A stretch of DNA of 64,000 bases. Source: Pseudochrobactrum sp. sp1633. Lineage in GTDB: Bacteria > Pseudomonadota > Alphaproteobacteria > Rhizobiales > Rhizobiaceae. The stretch is from the NCBI RefSeq assembly GCF_030376605.1, contig NZ_JARRAE010000005.1, forward strand, positions 124,001-188,000. The letters are read 5' to 3'. Positions 19,021 through 30,225 of this stretch are shown piece by piece. Made by a program: the position numbers and the translations under genes. Within the stretch, counting starts at the first letter, position 1. Every line of letters starts with the position of its first letter. A model generated the notes under the pieces. The model was not told where the DNA came from, made no database searches, and saw only the letters and a program-made list of their open reading frames with translations.

Positions 19021-19422
19021 TCACAGCGAAATATACAAAATACCGGCAGCCAGCAACAGACAGAGCGGTGAATAGAACCGGCTGTCATTTCTCGCAAATA
19101 CAGATACAGACGGACGTTTAAAAAAACCGACGAGGTTAAAATCTCCGATAGCTCGCAAGAATAAAACAAACGCCAGGCCCCAGCCTAACGGGCGCAGCAT
19201 AGTGACATTCTGAATAGCTATACAGAAGACCAGAACAGCAAACAAAAACAGGGCGACAGCTACCGCCAGAGTAGCAACTTTAGACGGAGTGAATGATTGC
19301 TGCCCGTCTTCTTTTACCGGAATTGCGGCGGTTTTACCTGCCTCGCCGCCAAACGCCCAATAGACATGAATGGCAGATAAAATAAGAAAAACACCAGTCA
19401 GCAGCAATCCGATATAAAACAT
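19021..19422 (-). CDS. DUF3995 domain membrane protein
   Basis: A 133-aa protein with four predicted membrane helices (about 3-25, 47-68, 74-92 and 115-132). The DUF3995 traits are SAIHVYWAFGGE near the N-terminus and LFLRAIGDFNLVGFFKR near residues 87-103. Function unknown. It is downstream of rnhA on the same strand with a 55-base gap and may be the last gene of the ispH-thrB-rnhA transcript. Confidence 0.85.
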   Translation of the reverse strand: MFYIGLLLTGVFLILSAIHVYWAFGGEAGKTAAIPVKEDGQQSFTPSKVATLAVAVALFLFAVLVFCIAIQNVTMLRPLGWGLAFVLFLRAIGDFNLVGFFKRPSVSVFARNDSRFYSPLCLLLAAGILYISL

Positions 19423-19476
19423 AGTCTCTGCTTTCTGCGGCGCTACGGCTGCACAGATAGTCTTGTTACACGAAGA

Positions 19477-19917
19477 TCAGCGTTTTTTATACGGTGCCAT
19501 GCCTTCACGGGCGAGTTCATCGGCACGCTCGTTTTCAGGATGCCCTGCATGGCCTTTCACCCAGTGCCATGTCACCTTATGTTTTTTCCGTGCGCTATCC
19601 AGTTCCTGCCAGAGCTCTGCATTTTTAACCGGCTGTTTTGCTGCTGTTTTCCAGCCATTGCGCTTCCAGCCTTCAATCCATTTGGAAATACCGTCCCGTA
19701 CATAAACGGAGTCCGTGTAAAGCTCGACCTCGCAAGGTTCTTTCAGCGCCTGCAATGCGGAAATTGCAGCCATCAGCTCCATACGGTTATTCGTGGTATC
19801 GGCCTCGCCACCGTTCAGTTCTTTTTCATGACCGTTATATTTCAGAATAGCGCCCCAGCCTCCGGGACCCGGATTTCCGGAACAGGCACCATCCGTATAG
19901 ACCATAATCGTCTTCAA
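19477..19917 (-). CDS. rnhA: Ribonuclease HI
   Basis: Cleaves RNA in RNA:DNA hybrids. The four metal-binding carboxylates are D9 ([11 protein letters not shown]), E47 (NNRMELMA), D69 (YTDSVYV) and D133 (ADELA), and the flexible-loop His is H123 (KGHAGH); all are intact. 146 aa. I kept the TTG start because [14 protein letters not shown] matches the usual spacing before the first Asp; the internal ATG at 19905 would shorten the first strand. It follows thrB by 45 bases. Confidence 0.95.
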   Translation of the reverse strand: MKTIMVYTDGACSGNPGPGGWGAILKYNGHEKELNGGEADTTNNRMELMAAISALQALKEPCEVELYTDSVYVRDGISKWIEGWKRNGWKTAAKQPVKNAELWQELDSARKKHKVTWHWVKGHAGHPENERADELAREGMAPYKKR

Positions 19918-19962
19918 GCGATTTTCTCACATAATTGAAATGGATAATAAAATTCGTACCGG

Positions 19963-20922
19963 CTACTGGCCAAATTCACTGGCTGAAAGCACCGCACGGT
20001 GAAAGCGCATGCGGCGCAAATATTCCATCGGATCTTTCTTGGTCACAAAACTGTCTGCGGGCGTATTGATCCAGTCATAAAGCCTTGTCAGCATGAAACG
20101 AATGGCAGCGCCGCGGCAAAGAACCGGCAAAGCCTTCTGTTCCTGCGGGTTTAGCGGGCGCACAGAATTATAACCACGCAGCAGTGCTGTTCCCTTGGTC
20201 AGATTGTAGGAAAAGTCGCGCTCGAAACACCATGCATTAAGGCAGATCGCCAGATCATAAGCGAGCATATCTGTGCAGGCAAAATAGAAATCAATAATGC
20301 CGGACAGGTTCTCGCCGATGAAAAACACATTATCGGGAAACAAATCCGCATGAATGACACCGCGCGGCAGATCAGACGGCCAGTTCTGTTCCAGAAAACT
20401 GAGATCAGCCTCTGTCTGAGAGCGCAAGCCTGCTTCCACACTATCGGCATCTGCCATACATTTTTCCCAGAGCGGCCGCCAGTCTTTCATCGTCAGACTG
20501 TTTTCGCGCTGCATGGGAAAGTCCTGACCAGCCAGATGCATCTGTGCCATTGCCACACCCAGCGCATAGCAATGCTCTGCCGCAGGCTTGCGCAACCACA
20601 TGCCGTCCAAAAATGTCACGATCGCTGACGGACGCCCTGCAAGTTCGCCAATCGCTTCACCATTTTTTTGTACAACCGGTTGCGGGCATTCAATACCGTT
20701 GACAGCCAGATGCTGCATCAGCCTGAGAAAAAACGGCAGATCATCACGATCCACCCGCTTTTCATAAAGGGTCAGAATAAATGTGCCTTCGCTCGTGCGC
20801 AGCAGATAATTGGAGTTTTCAACACCCTCGGCAATACCTTTATAGGAAAGCAATGTACCGATATCATAATTTTCGAGATAGGCTGCCAGTTCAACTTCAT
20901 TAATATCTGTATAGACAGCCAT
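19963..20922 (-). CDS. thrB: Homoserine kinase (choline/aminoglycoside-kinase fold)
   Basis: Phosphorylates homoserine to O-phosphohomoserine, the substrate of ThrC. This is the ThrB type found in alphaproteobacteria and pseudomonads, not the GHMP-kinase type of E. coli. Seen: [15 protein letters not shown] for nucleotide binding, catalytic loop [14 protein letters not shown] at about 193-206, and metal-binding [13 protein letters not shown]. 319 aa is the usual length. The ATG follows a GGGGGAGAA site. It lies between ispH and rnhA, a conserved Rhizobiales order. Confidence 0.96.
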   Translation of the reverse strand: MAVYTDINEVELAAYLENYDIGTLLSYKGIAEGVENSNYLLRTSEGTFILTLYEKRVDRDDLPFFLRLMQHLAVNGIECPQPVVQKNGEAIGELAGRPSAIVTFLDGMWLRKPAAEHCYALGVAMAQMHLAGQDFPMQRENSLTMKDWRPLWEKCMADADSVEAGLRSQTEADLSFLEQNWPSDLPRGVIHADLFPDNVFFIGENLSGIIDFYFACTDMLAYDLAICLNAWCFERDFSYNLTKGTALLRGYNSVRPLNPQEQKALPVLCRGAAIRFMLTRLYDWINTPADSFVTKKDPMEYLRRMRFHRAVLSASEFGQ

Positions 20923-20979
20923 GCTATTCTCCCCCTGCCATCCTTCAATATGAAATTGCGGCAGATTATCTCTTTATTT

Positions 20980-21981
20980 TCAGTGATTGCCGTTGACGAA
21001 AGCCATATCCTGCGCCGTCAGTTCCACATCACGGATCTGACGGTTCACAAGGAAGTTTTCAGTTTCAACGGTGGTAATCGCCAGATCAATCGTGACATCA
21101 AAGCGCTGTGAGAATGCATCAATAATCTCATCAACTATGATTTCAGGCGCAGACGCACCCGCAGAAATTCCAACAACAGAAAGCTCGCCCAGATTATCCC
21201 AGTCAATCTCCTCAGCCCGCTGAACAAGCAGAGAATGACGGGCACCTGAGCGCTCAGCCACCTCGACCAGCCGCTTGGAGTTTGAGGAATTCGGCGCGCC
21301 GACAATCAAAAACAGATCACATCCGGGAGCAGCCTCTTTCACCGCTTCCTGACGATTGGTGGTCGCATAGCAGATTGATTCAGCTGCCGGTGCAGTCAGT
21401 TGCGGAAAGCGCTCCTGAAGCTTGGCAATAATACCGGCGGTGTCATCAACCGACAAAGTGGTCTGGGTCACAAAACCAAGGTTTTCCGCATCTTCCGGCT
21501 GGTATTTTTCCGCATCATCTACTGTCTCAATCAAGGAAACAGTGCCTTCCGGCAATTGCCCCATTGTGCCGATCACTTCCGGATGGCCGGAATGGCCGAT
21601 CAGAATGACATGACGGCCAAGGCGCTGATGGCGCATAGCCTGTTTGTGCACTTTTGACACCAGCGGACAGGTTGCGTCCAGATAGAACAGGTTTTTCGCA
21701 TCCGCATCTTCCGGCACAGATTTCGGCACACCGTGAGCGGAAAACACCACCGGCTGATCACGATGCTCCATCGGAATTTCGTCCAGCTCTTCAACGAAAA
21801 TGGCTCCGCGCGCCTGCAGCCCCTCAACCACATAGCGGTTGTGCACAATCTCATGCCGGACATAGACCGGCGCACCGTATTTCTTCAGCGCCAGCACAAC
21901 AATCTGAATTGCCCGATCAACACCGGCACAAAATCCACGTGGACCGCACAGGCGGATGGTCAGCTTTGGCTTATCAGTCAT
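20980..21981 (-). CDS. ispH: 4-hydroxy-3-methylbut-2-enyl diphosphate reductase
   Basis: Last enzyme of the non-mevalonate isoprenoid pathway, making IPP and DMAPP (dxs, the first enzyme, is at 35-37 kb). The [4Fe-4S] ligands are C18 (GFCAGV), C105 (DATCPLV) and C204 ([10 protein letters not shown]). The catalytic Glu is E135 in GHPEV, and VGAPNSSNS is conserved. 333 aa, normal. It starts the ispH-thrB-rnhA run. Confidence 0.97.
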   Translation of the reverse strand: MTDKPKLTIRLCGPRGFCAGVDRAIQIVVLALKKYGAPVYVRHEIVHNRYVVEGLQARGAIFVEELDEIPMEHRDQPVVFSAHGVPKSVPEDADAKNLFYLDATCPLVSKVHKQAMRHQRLGRHVILIGHSGHPEVIGTMGQLPEGTVSLIETVDDAEKYQPEDAENLGFVTQTTLSVDDTAGIIAKLQERFPQLTAPAAESICYATTNRQEAVKEAAPGCDLFLIVGAPNSSNSKRLVEVAERSGARHSLLVQRAEEIDWDNLGELSVVGISAGASAPEIIVDEIIDAFSQRFDVTIDLAITTVETENFLVNRQIRDVELTAQDMAFVNGNH

Positions 21982-22143
21982 CGAACTATGATTATCCTGT
22001 CTTCAGAGCAACATCACAAACATAAACCGGTAATGCGCTATAAAACAAATCTCCGGTTAGCAATTGGGCTTCACGCCATGCAATGTCAACAGGTCTCCTT
22101 CAGGCAAAGCAGTGAAAAGCATTTTTACAAACAGCAACAGCGG

Positions 22144-22905
22144 TTATACGCCGGTGCTGCGACGCTGGCGAAAGACATAAATAAAGGTCACAACCAGCAG
22201 AACGGCGGCCAGTCCGAACCATGTCCCCGCATATTGCAGATGATTGTTCGGCTGCTCCAGAATAGTTATGCCACCCACTGGCAGACCACCGGCATTTGTC
22301 GTGGCATCTGCATCAACAAAGAAGCCGACAAAATCATGGTTCTGCGAGAGGCCGTTATTCTCCATCATTGCGCCCCAGTCTTTCCAGTAATAAAGCTTTT
22401 TCGCAGGCTCATTCTCCGGCAGATAGGAAGAAGGTTTGGCCATCAGCGGATCACGCGCCAGACCAATGAGAGTGACCTCGCCTGCCGCCTGTCCCTGAAG
22501 CCTCGTCGCTGGATCTTGTTTCTCGTAGGGTACAAAACCGCGATTAACCAGAATGGCGCGACCATCCTTCAAAAGAAGCGGTGTATAAACCGCATAGCCG
22601 GAAGCGCCTTTAAAGGTCGTGAAAAAATATTGCTCATAGTCATGCTGAAAGATGCCGCTCAGGCGCACCGGCATATAATCAACCGTGTTACCTTGCGCAA
22701 ACTCTGCTTCAATTTCAGCTAAAGGTTTGGGAGCCGCTTTTGTCCGTTGTTCAATCTGCGCAATCAACTGCTCCTTCCAGAACAGCCGCTGTGTCTGCCA
22801 GATACCGAGACTGACCAGCATAATAAATGCAATCGCGCTACAGAGCAGCAAAACCCAAGGAAAGCGTTTTGCCGCCTGAGGCTCGTTATTGTGTGGCAGG
22901 TTCAT
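22144..22905 (-). CDS. SURF1 family cytochrome oxidase assembly protein
   Basis: A 253-aa SURF1/Shy1-type protein that helps insert haem a into subunit I of aa3-type oxidase. It has two membrane helices, one near the N-terminus (about 18-36) and one near the C-terminus (about 225-245), flanking a periplasmic domain with the family residues YMPVRLSGIFQHDYEQY and ILVNRGFVPY. Its ATG overlaps the stop of the DUF983 gene (ATGA), so the two are coupled. It is the last gene of the cta operon. Confidence 0.94.
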   Translation of the reverse strand: MNLPHNNEPQAAKRFPWVLLLCSAIAFIMLVSLGIWQTQRLFWKEQLIAQIEQRTKAAPKPLAEIEAEFAQGNTVDYMPVRLSGIFQHDYEQYFFTTFKGASGYAVYTPLLLKDGRAILVNRGFVPYEKQDPATRLQGQAAGEVTLIGLARDPLMAKPSSYLPENEPAKKLYYWKDWGAMMENNGLSQNHDFVGFFVDADATTNAGGLPVGGITILEQPNNHLQYAGTWFGLAAVLLVVTFIYVFRQRRSTGV

Positions 22906-23294
22906 TCACGTCCCCGTTTATCAAGCTGCCCCGAAGCCGCTTTATGCTTATATTGCAATGTAATCAGAATACCCTTCATCCAGCGGGTCATGATCAGACC
23001 GAGCACGATTGCCAAGGGTATCCAGATGATAAAATGCAGCCAGAGCGGAAACTGATAAGACACCTCAGCCCAGAGAGCCAAAGCCGTGACGATAAAACCG
23101 TCGAGCAAAAGTACAAACACAACCGGTCCGTCACCGGAATCTGCAAAGCTGTAATCCAGCTCGCAAGTGTCACAGCGCTTTGCCACTTTCAGATAACCAT
23201 TGAACAAGGCACCCTGCCCGCAACGCGGACAACGTCCTTTGATGCCGGCAGCGATTGGTTCAACAGGCGGATAAAGATTATCTTCATTGCTCAT
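22902..23294 (-). CDS. DUF983 zinc-ribbon membrane protein
   Basis: A 130-aa protein. The N-terminal zinc ribbon has two CxxC pairs (GRCPRCGQ and KRCDTCELDY), followed by two membrane helices. This family is regularly found between ctaE and surf1 in alphaproteobacteria and is presumed to aid oxidase assembly. I trimmed the start to the ATG at 23294 (MSNEDNLYPP); upstream codons are a non-conserved extension, and AGGA lies about 11 bases before the ATG. Confidence 0.88.
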   Translation of the reverse strand: MSNEDNLYPPVEPIAAGIKGRCPRCGQGALFNGYLKVAKRCDTCELDYSFADSGDGPVVFVLLLDGFIVTALALWAEVSYQFPLWLHFIIWIPLAIVLGLIMTRWMKGILITLQYKHKAASGQLDKRGRE

Positions 23295-23444
23295 CTTGCA
23301 TCTATTCCTGCTCAAGCCTCTTTGCCCTGATAGCGTTGCCAGTATAACGGGAAACAAAAAGCGCCGCAGCCTTAAAGATCCGCGACGCTTTCATTGTTAC
23401 ATCAGGCACAGAAATCCGGTACTGCGCCACAGCTCTTCAGCTGA

Positions 23445-24323
23445 TTAATGGACAGCAATTGGCGCGCCCCATGATCCCCATACATAAATGCTGAAGAACA
23501 GGAACAGCCATACAACGTCCACAAAATGCCAGTACCAAGCAGCAGCTTCCAGACCAAAGTGGTTTTTCGGTGTGAAATCACCGCGGATAGAGCGGATCAG
23601 ACAAACGGCCAAAAAGATTGTACCGACGATAACGTGGAAACCGTGAAAACCGGTAGCCATGAAGAAAGTTGCGCCATAAACGGAATCTTTGAATGCAAAC
23701 GGCGCATGGATATATTCATAAGCCTGCACGAAAGAGAACAGCACGCCAAGCACAACTGTCAGCGCCAGTCCCCACACAAGACCTTTGCGGTCATTATGCA
23801 GCAGAGCATGATGTGCCCATGTCAGGGTTGTGCCTGAAAGCAGAAGAATAACAGTGTTATACAGCGGCAGGTGCAGAGGATCGAGAACTTCCATACCCTT
23901 CGGAGGCCACTGACCACCGGTGAATTCCGCGCGCATCACCTGATGCACTTCATTCGGAAACAGGCTGGCATCAAAAAACGCCCAGAACCATGCCACGAAG
24001 AACATCACTTCGGAGGCAATGAACATGATCATGCCATAACGCAGGTGAATGGAAACCACGCGGGTATGGTGGCCTTCTTTCCCTTCACGGATCGTATCAG
24101 ACCACCAGCCATACATGCAGTACAGAATGATAGCCAGACCGATAAAGAACACCCACGGCGTTACAAAATTAATACCAAAAAGGTGCAACTCACCTGCATT
24201 GAGGTAGCGCATATAAGCGATACCGCCAATGGCAAGCACAAACGCACCAACCGAGCTCAGAAACGGCCACGGACTAGGCGCTATAATATGGTAGTCGTGG
24301 TTCTTCTGATGAGTGTCTGCCAT
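23445..24323 (-). CDS. ctaE: Cytochrome c oxidase subunit III
   Basis: A 292-aa aa3-oxidase subunit with seven membrane helices. Landmarks: HDYHIIAPSPWPF at the N-terminus, FFWAFFDASLFP-like WFWAFFDASL with the conserved acidic residue, WPPKGMEVLDP, GFHGFHVIVGT and the C-terminal AAWYWHFVDVVWLFLF. A strong AAGGGGGAA site precedes the ATG. It follows ctaG after about 200 bases that carry no gene. Confidence 0.98.
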   Translation of the reverse strand: MADTHQKNHDYHIIAPSPWPFLSSVGAFVLAIGGIAYMRYLNAGELHLFGINFVTPWVFFIGLAIILYCMYGWWSDTIREGKEGHHTRVVSIHLRYGMIMFIASEVMFFVAWFWAFFDASLFPNEVHQVMRAEFTGGQWPPKGMEVLDPLHLPLYNTVILLLSGTTLTWAHHALLHNDRKGLVWGLALTVVLGVLFSFVQAYEYIHAPFAFKDSVYGATFFMATGFHGFHVIVGTIFLAVCLIRSIRGDFTPKNHFGLEAAAWYWHFVDVVWLFLFFSIYVWGSWGAPIAVH

Positions 24324-24527
24324 GTCATTCCCCCTTAAGGTTTATGCCCCAAGGCTCCTCTGTTTACCTTCTTGATGCGGCACCCGGATAAACTCCGGCA
24401 GCATCCTGATTTTTTACTTTGCACTCCATGCGCATTCTTAATCTTGCGCCGGATGCATCGCCCCTCTTGAACATAGTCTTGATGCAGTTCGCTTTTTTAC
24501 GCACCGCAGCATGTTGTCGCGGTATAC

Positions 24528-25205
24528 TTACCCCTGTGGTTTCACCACCGTGACAGTCTCAGCTTTTCCCTGTAAGGCAAGCGGCTTGGCCGGTTCACTT
24601 ACCGGCTCCTTATCCAGCGGGAAAAATGTATAGGACAGTGTAATGGTCTTCAGACCCTTGAGGTCTTTTTCTTTCACAATATCCGGATCAACGAAGAACA
24701 TGACCGGCATTTCCATTGTTTCACCGGCAGCAAGTGTCGTGTCTGTGAAACAGAAACACTGAACCTTGTTAAAGTAAGAGCCGGTCAGATCAGGGGAAAC
24801 ATTGAATGTCGCACGTCCCGATGCCGGACGGTCTGAAATGTTCTTCGCTTCGTAATTGACGATTGTGGTTTCACCGATGCGTACAGTAACTTCACGCTGC
24901 ACCGGCTTAAACTCCCAAGGCAGCCCGCCCGAAACATTGGCATCAAAACGCACATTGATTGTCTGATCCAGAATAGTATCCGACATTTGCTCAACACGCT
25001 GCGTTGTGCCGCCATAACCGGTGACCTGACAAAACATCTGGTAGAGCGGCACAGCTGCATAGGCCATGCCGATCATTGCCACAAAGAAACTGGCACAGGA
25101 TAGAGCAACAATACGGTTGGAACGCTGATCGCGCGCAGTCTGAGCAGCCGGATCGACCGGTGCATCATGCTGAACTGTTCCTGTACTTTCCGGTTTCTCT
25201 GTCAT
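24528..25205 (-). CDS. ctaG: Cytochrome c oxidase assembly protein CtaG (Cox11 type)
   Basis: Copper chaperone that delivers CuB to subunit I. One N-terminal membrane helix (about 32-52, [20 protein letters not shown]) anchors a periplasmic Ig-like domain. The copper-binding pair is CFCF in KVQCFCFTD, as in Cox11, and [10 protein letters not shown] follows. 225 aa. It lies between the small membrane gene and ctaE, the usual order. Confidence 0.96.
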   Translation of the reverse strand: MTEKPESTGTVQHDAPVDPAAQTARDQRSNRIVALSCASFFVAMIGMAYAAVPLYQMFCQVTGYGGTTQRVEQMSDTILDQTINVRFDANVSGGLPWEFKPVQREVTVRIGETTIVNYEAKNISDRPASGRATFNVSPDLTGSYFNKVQCFCFTDTTLAAGETMEMPVMFFVDPDIVKEKDLKGLKTITLSYTFFPLDKEPVSEPAKPLALQGKAETVTVVKPQG

Positions 25206-25249
25206 TGCCTGTGCCGCCTCCCCGCAGCTTTAAACACTGATGTCCGCGA

Positions 25250-25426
25250 TTACATCGGGCGAACAAGCACCTCAGGCCCGAGTTTAACCCAGGTACCAAC
25301 ATAAACAATCAACACAAAAGCCGCCAAAGCCAGTGCCAGCGCCACTGACCGGCTGCGCTGCGCTTTTTTCTGCTTTTCTGTCTGTGAGATCAGTTCAATT
25401 TCCGTATGCGGTAATTTCTCAGCCAT
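25250..25426 (-). CDS. Small single-helix membrane protein of the cta operon (CoxF-like)
   Basis: A 58-aa protein with a charged cytoplasmic N-terminus (MAEKLPHTEIELISQTEK), a Lys/Arg stretch and one membrane helix (about 27-46). Small genes like this sit between ctaB and ctaG in Rhizobiales; the exact function is unknown. The ATG at 25426 follows a GGGGATAATC site overlapping the end of ctaB (2 bases between). The upstream in-frame extension lies inside ctaB and is not used. Confidence 0.82.
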   Translation of the reverse strand: MAEKLPHTEIELISQTEKQKKAQRSRSVALALALAAFVLIVYVGTWVKLGPEVLVRPM

Positions 25427-25428
25427 GA

Positions 25429-26382
25429 TTATCCCCCTACCACAGGCAATATTTTTGCAACCAACGCCTCGGCAAGCAGCACACAAAACAGCACTGACAA
25501 ATACACCAGGGAGAACTTGAACAATGCACGGGCAGCGCGCATCTGCGCCTCATGCTCCGGTGCCATCCAGAGCTGCACCGCACGCCATACAAAAATTGCG
25601 CCCAGCATGACGGATACAACACCGTAAACATGCCCGCCGAAACCCAGAACCCAAGGCAACACACCAACAGGCGCGACAATCAGGCTGTAAATAACGATCT
25701 GCAATCGGGTTGATTTCTCTCCCCGCACATTCGGCATCATCGGAATTTTAGCCGCCTCATAGTCACCGGAAGTAAACAGTGACAGAGCCCAGAAATGCGG
25801 TGGCGTCCATAAAAAGATAATTAGGAACAGCACGACACTTTCAATGGAAATCGTACCCGTTGCTGCAGCCCAGCCGATCATCGGAGGGAAGGCACCCGCC
25901 GCGCCGCCGATCACAATATTCTGCGGTGTCGAGCGTTTCAGCCAGATCGTATAGACAACACTGTAGAAGAAAATCGTAAAGGCCAGCAATGCGCCGGCAA
26001 GCCAGTTTACCAGCAAACCCAGTGTCATCACTGAGAAAACTGACAGTGTAATGCCATAGGCCAGCACTGTTTCTTCACGGATCAGCCCTGCAGGGATCGG
26101 CCGGTTTTTCGTGCGTTTCATAATGCGGTCAATATCCGCATCATACCACATATTCAGCGCACCGGATGCGCCGCCGCCAATTGCAATACATAGAATAGCG
26201 ATCGCTGCCAAAACCGGATTCATATGTCCCGGAGCAACAATCAAGCCAACAAAACCCGTAAACACAACCAGAGACATAACGCGGGGCTTAAGCAGCGCGA
26301 TATAATCAGCAGCACTTGCTTCAGACAGCTGCATTTCCTGTCCGCTCACGCCGGTCATATTATTTTTCTCAACCAGAGACAT
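25429..26382 (-). CDS. ctaB: Protoheme IX farnesyltransferase
   Basis: Makes haem O from haem B, feeding haem A synthesis for the aa3 oxidase. UbiA-superfamily membrane enzyme with about nine helices. The prenyl-diphosphate motif [15 protein letters not shown] (N-x3-D-x3-D) is at about residues 90-105, with KNRPIPAG after it, and the second motif area is [14 protein letters not shown]. 317 aa, normal. It sits between ctaD and the CoxF-like gene. Confidence 0.97.
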   Translation of the reverse strand: MSLVEKNNMTGVSGQEMQLSEASAADYIALLKPRVMSLVVFTGFVGLIVAPGHMNPVLAAIAILCIAIGGGASGALNMWYDADIDRIMKRTKNRPIPAGLIREETVLAYGITLSVFSVMTLGLLVNWLAGALLAFTIFFYSVVYTIWLKRSTPQNIVIGGAAGAFPPMIGWAAATGTISIESVVLFLIIFLWTPPHFWALSLFTSGDYEAAKIPMMPNVRGEKSTRLQIVIYSLIVAPVGVLPWVLGFGGHVYGVVSVMLGAIFVWRAVQLWMAPEHEAQMRAARALFKFSLVYLSVLFCVLLAEALVAKILPVVGG

Positions 26383-26578
26383 TATCTGTATCTGCCCTTA
26401 TTCAAATTGTCCGGCAGGCACCGGATGCCATAATGGTGATGGCGTCTCTATACACCCAAAAATTGTATTACGCATCCGTCATATTTTAGGAAATTCATAG
26501 ATAGCTGAAAAGTGAACAGCACTTATAAATTTCATAAATCATGATTTTCTGTTTTTGTCTTACAGGTCATGTAGTTAT

Positions 26579-26610
26579 CACAGGCGGCGACATTTCTGAC
26601 GCCGCCTGTG
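26579..26610 (-). terminator. Hairpin between ctaD and ctaB
   Basis: Perfect 11-bp stem CACAGGCGGCG / CGCCGCCTGTG with a 10-base loop, just after the ctaD stop. There is no T run, so it is more likely an mRNA-stabilising or attenuating hairpin than a full terminator, perhaps raising ctaC-ctaD output over the assembly genes. Confidence 0.6.
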
Positions 26611-26617
26611 AATTATA

Positions 26618-28366
<1,749 letters not shown>

Positions 28367-28453
28367 CTAAAATATTGAACTACCACACAGACACAGGCTT
28401 AAATCATATTTGATTTTTAAGAGACCATGTGGTGCGCGACTTGCAGGAAATAA

Positions 28454-28488
28454 CAGCCCGACAAAAACACAATGGCGCTTGTCGGGCT
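28454..28488 (-). terminator. Hairpin between ctaC and ctaD
   Basis: AGCCCGACA / TGTCGGGCT stem just after the ctaC stop, with a mixed loop and only a short T stretch beyond. It may reduce read-through from ctaC into ctaD or protect the ctaC 3' end. Confidence 0.55.
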
Positions 28489-28493
28489 GACTA

Positions 28494-29378
28494 TTAATTT
28501 CCGGCAACAGTCACGCTTTTGTTGTCATTTTCAATTTCAGCCATCAGCGTCTTATTCGCACCGGTTATATCCGTGCGTGCCGCTGCAAGCCATGTATCGT
28601 AACGCTCCTGAGAGACAACGCGCACAGCGATCGGCATATAGGCATGATCCTTGCCACAAAGCTCAGAACACTGGCCGTAATACAAACCCTCACGGGCAGC
28701 TTTAAACCAGGTTTCGTTGTTGCGTCCCGGAACACCATCCATCTTGACGCCGAATGCAGGCATTGCCCATGAATGGATAACATCCGCAGCTGTCACCAGC
28801 AGGCGAACCGTTGTATCCACCGGCACAACAACCTCATTATCAACCGCCAGAAGACGAGGATAAGCAGCCAGATCCTGCTTGCCAGCAGCTTCGCGATCTG
28901 CGTCTTTCAGAAGCAGCGCATCAAAAGAGAGCGGCTCTTCTGTCTGATATTCATAACCCCAGTACCACTGATAACCTGTTGCTTTAACAGTCAGTTTTGG
29001 CTCATCCGGAGAATATTGCGCAGTCAGAAGCTGGAAAGACGGAATAGCCAAAAACAGCAGAATAATCACCGGCCCCAAGGTCCAGATGACTTCAATTGTC
29101 GTATTATGGCTGGTTTTCGAGGCAACCGGATTGGCGCCCTTACGAAAACGAACAATGCACCACAGCAGCAGCAACAGCACCAGCACTGTCACCGGAATAA
29201 TAAACATTAAAGAATAGCGCTCAAACCAGTGAATTTGATCTGCAATCTTTGTTGCCGCATCCTGCCAGCTCAACTGCCAGTCAACCGGCTTATCAGCCAG
29301 AGCGCCCGCTGCGGACGCTAAAAGACCGGATACAGCGCCGAAAACCACTGCACTTCCAGTCAAGATTTGTTTTTTCAT
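28494..29378 (-). CDS. ctaC: Cytochrome c oxidase subunit II
   Basis: Carries the CuA centre that takes electrons from cytochrome c. 294 aa from the ATG at 29378, supported by AAGGG 7 bases upstream. An N-terminal signal peptide (about 1-29, ending AGALA) is followed by two membrane helices. The CuA ligands are H202 (IHSW), C237, E239, C241 (CSELC), H245 and M248 (DHAYM). The aromatic path YQWYWGYEY is present. It heads the cta cluster and its upstream gap holds a FixK/Fnr-type box. The open frame upstream to 29519 is not part of the gene. Confidence 0.98.
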   Translation of the reverse strand: MKKQILTGSAVVFGAVSGLLASAAGALADKPVDWQLSWQDAATKIADQIHWFERYSLMFIIPVTVLVLLLLLWCIVRFRKGANPVASKTSHNTTIEVIWTLGPVIILLFLAIPSFQLLTAQYSPDEPKLTVKATGYQWYWGYEYQTEEPLSFDALLLKDADREAAGKQDLAAYPRLLAVDNEVVVPVDTTVRLLVTAADVIHSWAMPAFGVKMDGVPGRNNETWFKAAREGLYYGQCSELCGKDHAYMPIAVRVVSQERYDTWLAAARTDITGANKTLMAEIENDNKSVTVAGN

Positions 29379-29670
29379 TGCAGAACCCTTACCCGCAACG
29401 GCTTTATTTGTGGCAATAATCCTATCCACCAGCATCTTCTCCCGATTATAGCCTTGCCGGTTAATTGGCCGGTTATTTGCGGACATAGCTCTTCCCCAGC
29501 CGACGCCCGCTTCCCCCACCGTACTGACAACACATTATAGCACCAAACAAAGAAGGCGAAGATTTTCCCGTGCGGCATTTTTGCGCGTAAAACAACCTTA
29601 AAACGCTGAAAGTTTCCGCTGCAAAATCATTGTCACCCGCTGTAAAAACTACAATCTCAAAAAATATATT

Positions 29671-29686
29671 CTATTGAAATCAATAG
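29671..29686. promoter_or_regulatory. 16-bp palindrome upstream of ctaC
   Basis: CTATTGAAATCAATAG, a perfect 7+2+7 dyad in an AT-rich stretch about 300 bases upstream of ctaC. It looks like a protein-binding site, but it does not fit the Fnr spacing and I cannot name the regulator. Confidence 0.4.
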
Positions 29687-29857
29687 GTTGATGAGGCACT
29701 AAAAATCAAAAACCGAAAAAACAGACCTCGACTGCACAACAATTTCTCACTAACGATGTGGCATTTATCCGGCACACAGCCCGTCGCCGCCCCATCATGA
29801 GAAGCCTTATTTTCGCTTTCATCAAGAGAATCAATTCACAAAGCCGACTTAATTACA

Positions 29858-29871
29858 TTGATCCAAATCAA
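29858..29871. promoter_or_regulatory. FNR/FixK-type box
   Basis: TTGATCCAAATCAA is a perfect match to the TTGAT-N4-ATCAA consensus of the Fnr/FixK/FnrN regulators. It is 480 bases upstream of ctaC (minus) and 355 bases upstream of ialB (plus). A role in oxygen-dependent control of the aa3 oxidase is plausible; the distance to either start is long. Confidence 0.6.
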
Positions 29872-30225
29872 GTGAAGCCGAATATTAGAGAGCCGAGATA
29901 CGCCACGCAATCGCAGCGCATATTTCAACATATTCGAGCCATCTTTACCGCTCACAAAAACAACGAGCCCTGCGGGCGAGCCGTGACAACCACACGAATG
30001 TAGCCCCCAAACCTTATGAGAATGCTGTTTACAATCTGATTTATACCAAAACTTTACCTTATCAGGTTCAAATTCAGCCATTATCATGTACACAGAATGC
30101 AAAGCATCGCTTTCTGATTTGCCGGTCTCCGGAAAAAAGGAAGTTTCCCGCTTTATAACTGCTTTCAAAAGGCATTTACGGCCGCGCGCCGCGAATGTTT
30201 GCCGAGCCGCTAAAGGTATCACACT

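Larger units (their letters stand above)
29379..30225. other. 847-bp intergenic region between ctaC and ialB
   Basis: Divergent promoter region. It contains a 16-bp perfect palindrome (29671-29686) and a perfect TTGAT-N4-ATCAA box (29858-29871). Several ORFs of 60-130 codons occur, but they have no coding character, overlap each other in opposite senses and show no ribosome sites. I support no gene here. Confidence 0.6.

Noticed and set aside
21733-22722. 329-codon plus-strand ORF
   Set aside because: It lies antisense to ispH and SURF1, both clear genes; the composition is of a shadow frame.
29379-29519. N-terminal extension of ctaC
   Set aside because: The open frame continues upstream, but AAGGG at the ATG and the signal peptide fix the start at 29378.
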